Below are positions 56,570 through 64,000 of a stretch of 64,000 bases of DNA, in pieces. Source of the stretch: Nicotiana tabacum. Its lineage: Eukaryota; Streptophyta; Magnoliopsida; Solanales; Solanaceae. Every line of letters begins with the position of its first letter. Position 1 is the first letter of the stretch. A program made the translations under genes and the position numbers. Under the pieces are notes generated by a model. It was not told the origin of the DNA. It saw nothing but the letters and a program-made list of their open reading frames with translations, and ran no database searches. The stretch is taken from positions 104,978,001 to 105,042,000 of the forward strand of contig NC_134102.1 in NCBI RefSeq assembly GCF_000715075.1, in the 5' to 3' direction.

Positions 56570-59500
56570 ATGAGGATTTGGTGTTGTTTTTGCTTCGGTG
56601 AAGAAGAAGAAGATAATAGCAAGGGTTACAAGAAGAGTATGAGGGACCCGATTTTGGGAAATAACGGCGATGAATCGCCGGATGAAAACCCGGCATTTGA
56701 CTGGAGGGCGGTTTTTGACGGCGTTGATGTTGGCGGCGCTGGCGCGTCGAGGCCACGCGCGGATAATGTTGGTGTCCGGAGGAATGAGGAGATTGATTTT
56801 GATATCAACTGGTTACTCAGTGACGTGGAGGTGAGGAATGGGAATTACAGTGGTGAGAGAATGTTGAATGTTAATTTAAATTTAGGGTTGAGTGAAGAGG
56901 CTTCTTCGTCTTCAACAGTGCAGAGAGAGGATCCTGATCGTGATTCCTGTAGCAAAAGGCCCAAAGTTAACTCCTTTTCGCTGTAAGACCTGCTTCTGCG
57001 CCTTCATTTGTAGTCTTTATTATTTTTTGTTTGAATTAGTCAAATTATGGAATATTGGAGTGAAATAGGCCAAAATAGAGAATGAATAGCAACTAGGCGT
57101 AGTTGTTTATAGGGCCGTCTCAATACTTGAAAACACTCAAGAGTCCCTCAAATGCAGGCTTTTGGGTTGTTATATATGGTTGTAATTAAAGTCAAGCCTG
57201 TTTCAGAGTTCACTGTGTTTTGGAGAAGGTACATTTTCGCATAGTTGTTCTAGGAGAAAGAATATAACACTATAGAAATTTTGTAAAAGCATTTTAATTA
57301 ATATATTTAGTAGAATTATTTCTAAAGCTACTTATATTATGGAATTTCAAAATGCAAAGTAATATTTTAACTCTTTAATTTGATAATAGACAAATTGCAT
57401 TTGGAGCGAGGCTTAATTTCAGGCGAAAAGCTCAAAAAAGAGCTTGTGATAACATGCTTTTTTGCCACACTATTATTAAGTATTTTCCAAATATTCGAAG
57501 AAGTGTTGTCACTTCTTCAAAAAAATAAAATACTCGAAGAAGTGCTTTTTCACTCTAAAAGCTCTTATTTCTGCTGCATTCCTTAAAGATGCCAAGTTAG
57601 CTAACATGCCTTTAGGTTAAAAAAAGGTCATTTTACTATTTTATATTTTTCTATGTTTAGTGGGGTGTGCGGGAGGGATCATTTGTGGTCGTCACAGTTT
57701 TTTGTGCTAACTTAAAGGGAAGTCTAACAAGCTTCTTATATAATAGCGAGTTATGTTACACGAGTCCTTGGTCAAAACCTCGAGTAGAAACTTAATCTGA
57801 AATAAGTATTTCTAAATTTGAGATCCTTTTGAATTTTCTTTTAGCAACTTGTATTCCTTGTTCATGTATATCTGACGCAGACCTCATTAATGAAGGCTAA
57901 AAGATTGTTACATCCGGAAGTTGGTACCCTGTTTTTGTGATTAGCTTACGTGCTCATTTTGAAATAAAGAGATACAGAGATCTAAATTCTGCCAGTAGTG
58001 ATCTCCCCGCTTCTTTGTGTTTTGGGGATATTTTCAGTTGAAGTGGCTGTGACAAAATACAATTTAGAGGACTGGTTTGAAACAAATTCATAGCTTTGCT
58101 TGTATAAAGACTGGTTGATCGGTATTCTTGCAGGGATTGGGACAACCACTTGTTGCAGGAGACCAATTACCTTTGTCCTATGAACGAGGGTGGTGGAGAT
58201 GTGAGTTTATCCAACTTTCTTGATGCAACAAATGATGAGGGGAAAGATATTGGCATCTCAAAAATGGAGGATTTAGATGTGCGGATGGATCTTACTGATG
58301 ACTTGTTGCATATGGTATTTACTAGTTGCCTGGCATCTGTTCCGTCCGAGTTGCTTAAACAATTGTTTATTACCGCTAAGTTTCTGATTAAGGAATATAT
58401 GTCCCATGTGCTGCTAGGTATTCTCTTTCTTGGACCATATTGATCTCTGTCGAGCTGCAAGTGTTTGTAGGCAGTGGAGAGCAGCTAGCTCTCATGAAGA
58501 TTTTTGGCGGTATCTCAATTTTAAGAACAAGCAGATTTCCTCAGATCAATGTGAGTATCTTTTACCGTGGTAATAAATGCTGACATGCTGTTCTTTATTT
58601 TTTCCCAATGGTTTGATTCATGTTATCATGAAACTGTATGCACAAATATAATTTGATTATTCTGGCTTAAGCAATTATAGAACTTTTTAACCATCTTCAT
58701 CATACTTGGGGTTGAGGACTGGAACTCCGAAGATGAAGTTGTTGTATGGTGATACCGAGAAAAGCAGATCATATTTTAACCAAGGCCAGAAAACTCACTT
58801 GTCTCTTAGATGATCTTGAGCAATTGATTATATGGCTTGATTCTTAGCAAGAAAAAATGTGAGAGACTGCGAGAGATGTCTGTGTCTTACATTACTCATA
58901 AACCTGAGCATGCATCTGAATATATATTATTGACGATCAACAGATATTGGAACTGTCATTACTTCAGATTTTAGTCTCCGTCGATTGAAAAGGGCAGGGA
59001 AAACTTATCAATACCTAACCAAAAAGCTGATGCGTCCTTAGCTGGTTAATAGAGCTCTGCGCTAGAATAAGAGATTGCCAAATATTAGGGATTAATAGAA
59101 TAACTCTTTTCTTCCTGGTGGGTTATGACAGTGTTGTCAAAGGCTCATTTAAGGCGTGCTTAAGCCCTGAAGCTCGGAAAAGCTCAGGGAGGGCGCTTCA
59201 GCTCTCTTAAGCTGCACTTCAGTCTAAGGCAAGGCACTAAGACCTGCGCCTCATTGCCCATGAGCTGTAGCGTGAATCAAGCGACACTAAACCACAAACA
59301 TAATCGGAAAATAAGTGTATTAGATGTAAAGGAAAACATTATGAATGAATTTGTTACTTTGCTCTTGAATTACATATATGTTTTTATTTTTTCCCTTCAT
59401 TGTGCCTTTTTATTAAAGCCCACATTTTCAAGTGCGCTGTGCGCTTAAAGCCCCAATAGACCTAGAGCGCTTTTTAGAGCTTTTCACCATTGACAACACT

Positions 59501-62500
59501 GGGTTATGAATGATTTTCTGTAATGTGATGTGAGAAATGAGAGAGCATGTCAAGTTGAGTGGTTACCCTCTCGTTTTGTTTATGTAATTTATTCTGTTAG
59601 GAAGTTGTTCTCAATTGAAGCTTGAAGTTAGTAATCTTGCACACTGCAATGATACCTTTACATTAAATTGTGTCACAATCAATAACAACTTCTTGCGATC
59701 TGTATGGTTACACAAGATAAAGTTTGTGGTTGTTTCTTTCACTTATTAAAAAGAATTGATGGCTGTTTTGATGATAGTTGAGGACATGTGTCGACGATAC
59801 CCAAATGCAACAGCTGTTAATTTATATGGAACTCTTAATATTCACACACTAGCAATGAAAGCGGTTTCCTCATTAAGGTAATTGGTTTTTATGTTGTTGG
59901 CACTACTTTATGGATCATCGTAAGTGACTAATCTGATACATCTCATTGTTTCCAGAAATCTTGAAGCTCTGACTTTGGGCAGAGGTCAGCTGGGGGAAAC
60001 ATTTTTCCAGGCCTTAACAGATTGCCATATGTTGAAGAGCTTGACTGTTAATGATGCTACTCTTGGAAATGGCATTCAGGAGATACCTATTTATCATGAC
60101 AGATTGCGTCTTCTGCAGCTCGTGAAGTGTCGTGTGCTTCGAGTTTCTGTCAGGTAAAATGTTAATAGACCATGTTATACTGTCAATATAGTTGGCGCCA
60201 AGTTGTGCTTAACTGTTATTCTTACAGGTGTCCGCAGCTTGAAACGTTGTCACTTAAGCGCAGTAGCATGCCACATGCCGTGCTTAATTGCCCACTTTTA
60301 CACGACCTTGATATAGCTTCATGTCACAAGCTTTCAGACGCCGCTATTCGTTCGGCAGCAACAGCATGCCCTCTTTTAGAGTCTTTGGATATGTCAAATT
60401 GTTCATGTGTTAGTGATGAAACACTGCGAGAAATAGCTCAAACTTGTGCAAATCTTCGAGTTCTGGATGCTTCATACTGCCCTAACATTTCTCTTGAGGT
60501 CTGTTCTGATGTTCATTAAATTTTATGTAGTACCTGAAATTGACGTAGTTGGTTTATGCTGACACTTGTTCCTTGTTGAAGTCTGTGAGGCTGGTTATGT
60601 TGACCGTTCTCAAGCTTCACAGTTGTGAGGGCATAACATCAGCTTCCATGGCTGCCATAGCCCATAGCTATATGTTAGAGGTTTGAGTCTTTCCTCACAC
60701 TTTTCATACTGGTAACCATGCTGTGTTCAGGAGTCCTTCAACCTCATATTTACAAGTGAATTTCACTACTTTTCAGGTTCTAGAGCTTGATAATTGTAGT
60801 TTATTAACATCAGTGTCCTTGGATCTTCCTCGCCTTCAGAACATTAGACTCGTACATTGTCGCAAGTATGATAATATCTTTGTTGTTTCCATGTTCAGTG
60901 TCAGGAAATTTTAACTTCCGTCACTCTTTTGGGCACTAACTTTCTGTTTAAATTGAGACAGGTTTATTGACCTCAACTTGCATAGTGGCATGTTATCATC
61001 AATTACTGTTTCTAATTGCCCACTGCTCCAACGAATCAATATAACTTCAAGTGCACTCAAAGTAAGTCTGTTCCTAGATATTTTATCTTTATCACCTTAA
61101 TATATTGACTAGCATTATTCATGGGATAATGGTTCTCTCCTTTATCATTCCGCAGAAATTAGTTTTGCAGAAGCAAGAAAGCTTGTCAATAATTACATTG
61201 CAGTGCCCGAATTTGCTAGAAGTAGACCTTACTGAGTGCGAATCGCTCACCAATTCTATCTGTGAAGTTTTCAGCGATGGTGGTGGCTGTCCTGTGCTTA
61301 AATCCTTAATTCTAGATAATTGCGAGGTTAGTAATTTTAGTTCTTCCTTTTAAACTTGTGCATGCTTGGTTGTTAACTAGAGGAGGTGTTGCTGAACATG
61401 ATTTTCTACATCTAATACCAACATATATGTATCTCTACTTAGTTTTACTTGACAATGAAAGGCGTTTAACAAAATCTTGGCAGCTGATTTTTACGCACAT
61501 ATTGATGTAGTCTCAAGGTTTTGCACCTCTCAAGCATAAAGAAGGTTTTGCACCTCTCAAGCATAAAGAAGGAGAAAAACGAAAGCACCCTGCTAAAGTT
61601 TTTCATAAAACTAGCGAAAGCGTTCTTCAAACTCACGCGAGAAGAATGTAAGATGAAAAGAACCTTACCCACTCGTTCCTCAATCCTGCAAGATTGCAAG
61701 AAGCGCTGAATAAAGAAAGAAGAGTGAACTAAAAGATAAATCATGTTTTTGAAACAAGAGCTTAGAAAAACTAATCACCAATGTTTATTTTTAGAATGTT
61801 GAGCCCTTTAATAGCCTGTTTTGGCCAAGCTGGAGAAATCAACTTATTTTGAGAAATGCTTTTTTCAAAAGTGCTTTTGAAAAAAGTACTTTTGCAGAGA
61901 AGCAGTTTGTGTTTGGCTAATCACTCTGAAAAGCACTTTTGAGCAATAATTTGTGTTTGGCCAAGCTTTTCAGAAAGTGCTTTTAAGTATCAAATTACGA
62001 ATAAGACATGAATAGATTTGCTTAATAGTTAATATTATAAGTAAATAAATAATCTTAAAACTTTATTATTACACGCAATAATTAAATCTTTTCATTTTAT
62101 TTAAGTAAAATATGAAAATAAAATTTAAAAATACTTAGTTCTTTTAATATAAGTTAAATATATTAAAAATCATTCAACAAATATAAAAGCATTCACCCCT
62201 AAAGTCACTATATATTAGAAAACTATCCTAAAAATAATAAGAAATATTTATACATTAATATCCTAAGTATTAGGTTTAACAGTTATTTTGGTATATACTA
62301 TATTTTGTTAAGGGTATTTTTGGTAAGAAGAAAAGTCAAAACTGCTTCTGCTTTTGGGAAGAAGCTACTTTTTTCTACTTCTCAGAAACTGCTTCTGCTT
62401 CTTCCCAAAAACACTTTTTTTCCCCAAAAAAGCTTGGCCAAACACCTCAAGTTAGGAAAAAAAAGTGCTTTTGAGAAAATAAGCACTTTTGGCCTCTTGA

Positions 62501-64000
62501 AAAGCTTGGCCAAAACAGGCTATAAATAGGCCTTACAATTAGTAAAATTGACGAGGTTAAGGAAAACTAATCCTAATCAAACTAGAATAACAATAAGGTT
62601 AAGAAAAATATATTCTAACTAATATAGGAAAAAGAATTCTAGTCGGAACGGAATACTAACTAATAATCTTAGTTGACTAGAACTACAAATATAATCCTAC
62701 TAAAACAAGAATCAAATTACTAGGAAACAAGAAATAAGAAATCCAAATGTTTAAGGAAAAGAAATCATAATCTTGAATGGATTTTTGGACTTATTAAATT
62801 TCTTGGATTCTTGGCCTTTCTTGATCTTGCATCACACATATTGTTAAATGAGAGCTTACCTTCGTCCTCAACTTTGTCAATGTAGTTATGGACCTGTTAT
62901 CATATTACCATTTTGTTCTTTTCTTAAGAAACTTAGGAATTAATAACATGTAAGTATATAAATTTAGTACTGCAAAATCGAACAATTAATTAGCAGGGTT
63001 TTTAATGAGTAATCATAAAGATGATATTCGTGTCTCTGGAATGTTTTGAATCATGTCAATAACATTTGAAAAATCTAAGTGTACTGAATGTTGTGTCATC
63101 TAGTTGTGCTTTATACAATTTGTCTTGTTTGCAATAACTCACGAAGTTGGGCAGCCTCGTGCACTAAGCTCCCGCTCTGCAGGGGGTCTGTAGAAGGACC
63201 GTACCACATTGGGTCTATCAACCCAAACTTGACCTTATCAAACAAAGAAGTTAACACTTAACACCCCCAACTCCCGGAAAGGACGAGGGGGGGGGGGGTG
63301 TTGTAGTTCAGCTTACCACAGTTTTAGCATGGGTTCTAGTAAACATGAACAGTCAAGTAAATGTGGACACCACACACACCCACCCACACCACACACACCC
63401 ACCCACACCACACACACACAAAAAAACCCCAACCCACCCCAATAGAAGTTGGTTGCTTTGTTGGTGGTGTTAAAGTTGTGAATCAATTAAAGCTATAATT
63501 GAGGCTCAAGAAAACCAATTTCTAGAGGAGAGTTTATTGAGCTATCCTGAATTGACCACATGAAAGCATTCATACATTTTTTAATTATGTCTAATGAAAT
63601 GCTTTGAGATCTTTTCTCCCCCCCCTGTCCCTCGATACTTCTCTAAACTCCTAACATAATGCAGCATTCAACTTCTTTGTGCTCTTTTTTTTTCTGCCAG
63701 ATCTGTTTTTTGCTACCACCTATTTGGAAAAGAAAATATTTCTTTTTTGTTTTTATATTGAAAGAAAATGATGATATATTTCTGCCTATTCAACTTCACC
63801 TTTTCCTTTTTCTTTTTGAAAGGCTTGTATGCATTATTACGGTCTAAATCTAATTGCGGTTCTCTCTTTGTTCAGAGCTTGACAGCTGTGGCTTTCTGCA
63901 GCACTTCTTTGGTTTCTCTTTCACTTGCTGGTTGCCGTGCTTTAATGTCTCTTCAACTCAGGTGCCCTTATCTTGAGCAAGTTTCTTTAGATGGTTGTGA
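56570..64000 (+). CDS. FBL15: F-box/LRR-repeat protein 15-like (SLOMO-type), 5' part, runs past window end
   Basis: Probable substrate-recognition subunit of an SCF E3 ubiquitin ligase: the F-box binds SKP1 and the LRRs bind the target. In Arabidopsis the FBL15 protein (SLOMO) is linked to auxin-dependent organ initiation. Exons: 56570-56982, 58134-58314, 58418-58550, 59778-59877, 59956-60153, 60228-60498, 60582-60680, 60777-60865, 60962-61061, 61156-61326, 63876-64000+. All junctions are GT-AG and phases agree, giving about 626 codons so far. The N-terminus starts MRIWCCFCFGEEEED with a conserved LNLGLSEE patch. The F-box is at about residues 187-230 (MDLTDDLLHMVFSFLDHIDL, CRAASVCRQWRAAS). 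Cys-type LRRs follow from about residue 260 (CPLLHDLDIASCHKLSD, CPLLESLDMSNCSCVSDE). I chose ATG 56570 because MRIWCC matches family N-termini. No break was seen. Confidence 0.88.
56983..58133 (+). other. Intron 1 of the F-box gene
   Basis: Donor ct|gtaaga at 56983 and acceptor attcttgcag|g at 58133. 1151 bp, AT-rich. No recognisable transposon protein or RNA gene inside. Confidence 0.85.
58551..59777 (+). other. Intron 3 of the F-box gene, holding a hAT MITE
   Basis: Donor aat|gtgagt at 58551 and acceptor atgatag|ttgagg at 59777. 1227 bp. The 373-bp MITE at 59129-59501 accounts for nearly a third of it. Confidence 0.85.
59129..59501. mobile_element. hAT-type MITE in intron 3, perfect 8-bp TSD
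   Basis: Terminal inverted repeats CAGTGTTGTCAA… and …TTGACAACACTG, flanked by GGTTATGA at 59121-59128 and GGTTATGA at 59502-59509. The interior has no transposase. Subterminal parts are rich in gcgctt/aagcgc words. An 8-bp duplication and CA-G-type ends are typical of hAT. Confidence 0.92.
61515..61570. repeat. 27-bp tandem duplication in intron 10
   Basis: ttttgcacctctcaagcata occurs at 61519 and again at 61546, within a perfectly repeated 27-bp unit. Confidence 0.92.
61812..62522. mobile_element. PIF/Harbinger-like MITE in intron 10, TAA target duplication
   Basis: Begins TAGCCTGTTTTGGCCAAGCT and ends AGCTTGGCCAAAACAGGCTA (a perfect 20-bp terminal inverted repeat), flanked by TAA at 61809-61811 and 62523-62525. 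Subterminal regions are full of aaaagtgctttt and gcttctg words. There is no coding capacity. The 3-bp TAA duplication suggests the Tourist/PIF-Harbinger group. Confidence 0.85.
63149..63220. repeat. SINE-like fragment in intron 10
   Basis: gggcagcc-cgtgcactaagctcccgct followed by gggtctgtagaaggaccgtaccaca resembles a short interspersed repeat common in Solanaceae genes. Both ends are eroded, so family assignment is tentative. Confidence 0.45.
63286..63425. repeat. Simple repeats: poly-G and (CA/CCCA)n tract in intron 10
   Basis: A run of about 12 G at 63286-63298, then alternating caccacacacaccc words at 63368-63425 in about three imperfect 20-24 bp units. Confidence 0.88.

Larger units (their letters stand above)
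61327..63875 (+). other. Intron 10 of the F-box gene (2.55 kb)
   Basis: Donor gag|gttagt at 61327 and acceptor ttgttcag|agctt at 63875. It is the longest intron in the window. It contains a 27-bp duplication, a 711-bp MITE, a SINE-like fragment and simple repeats. Flanking exons join in frame (…LDNCE + SLTAVAFC…). Confidence 0.85.

Noticed and set aside
58150..58443. Single 97-codon ORF continuing from exon 2 into TSCLASVPSELLKQ…
   Set aside because: That is read-through of intron 2 (58315-58417); splicing restores the F-box sequence MVFSFLDHIDL.
61105..61353. Reading exon 10 as starting at MTSIIHGIMVLS
   Set aside because: That N-terminus is intronic; the acceptor ccgcag at 61155 and phase agreement place the exon start at 61156.
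62305..62529. 74-codon frame MLRVFLVRRKVKTASAFG…
   Set aside because: It lies in the MITE terminal region; its Lys/Ser/Phe bias comes from aaaagtgctttt repeats.

Overview
This window is plant nuclear DNA. It is AT-rich, has introns with GT-AG borders, and is mostly nested LTR retrotransposons. The LTR families (Tekay-type LTRs opening TGTAACGACC and closing GGTCGTGACA, Tat and Athila elements, an RTE-type LINE, a Maximus/SIRE-like copia) point to Solanaceae, most likely Nicotiana; that assignment is from memory of repeat families, not from a search. The only host gene I can support is at the right edge: the 5' two thirds of a plus-strand F-box/LRR gene of the FBL15 (SLOMO) type, starting at 56570 and running off the window.

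Layout. 1-9777: a decayed Ty3/gypsy Tat-lineage element (end of 5' LTR, PBS, gag, PR-RT-RH plus second RNase H, truncated integrase, spliced antisense extra ORF, PPT, 3' LTR). Its pol is split by a 1.3-kb solo LTR with a perfect 5-bp target duplication. 9828-15600: a minus-strand RTE LINE 3' part, split by a solo LTR (A), itself split by another solo LTR (B). 15601-20987: AT-rich intergenic DNA with a 583-bp foldback and an (AT)n(AC)n tract. 20988-23580: an Athila-type 5' LTR, PBS and gag, with the distal part of gag inverted. 23593-31918: a Tekay-type element (D) with truncated left LTR, gag, almost no pol and a right LTR. 31919-34114: a minus-strand copia fragment with a mutated RT active site. 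34115-40936: a LARD-like element (E) with PBS, about 4 kb of non-coding interior, PPT and 3' LTR. 40937-56138: a copia element (G) interrupted at 45141-54496 by a structurally complete, chromodomain-bearing Tekay/Del chromovirus (F). 56139-64000: 5' UTR and exons 1-11 of the F-box/LRR gene, with a hAT MITE in intron 3 and a PIF/Harbinger-like MITE in intron 10.

None of the retrotransposon reading frames is intact, so the repeats look like fossils that may affect their surroundings only in cis. The nearest functional consequence is the 3' LTR of copia G ending about 430 bp upstream of the FBL15-like start codon. The most unusual recurring signal is that six LTRs of different families each carry their own array of short, self-complementary CpG-rich motifs. 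Where I can judge it, the array lies just upstream of the presumed transcription start. Three Tekay-type LTRs also share an AAGGTKACGA-type core, and in two of them it is enclosed in a stem with compensatory base changes. I found no CRISPR, tRNA or rRNA genes and no clearly novel protein system.
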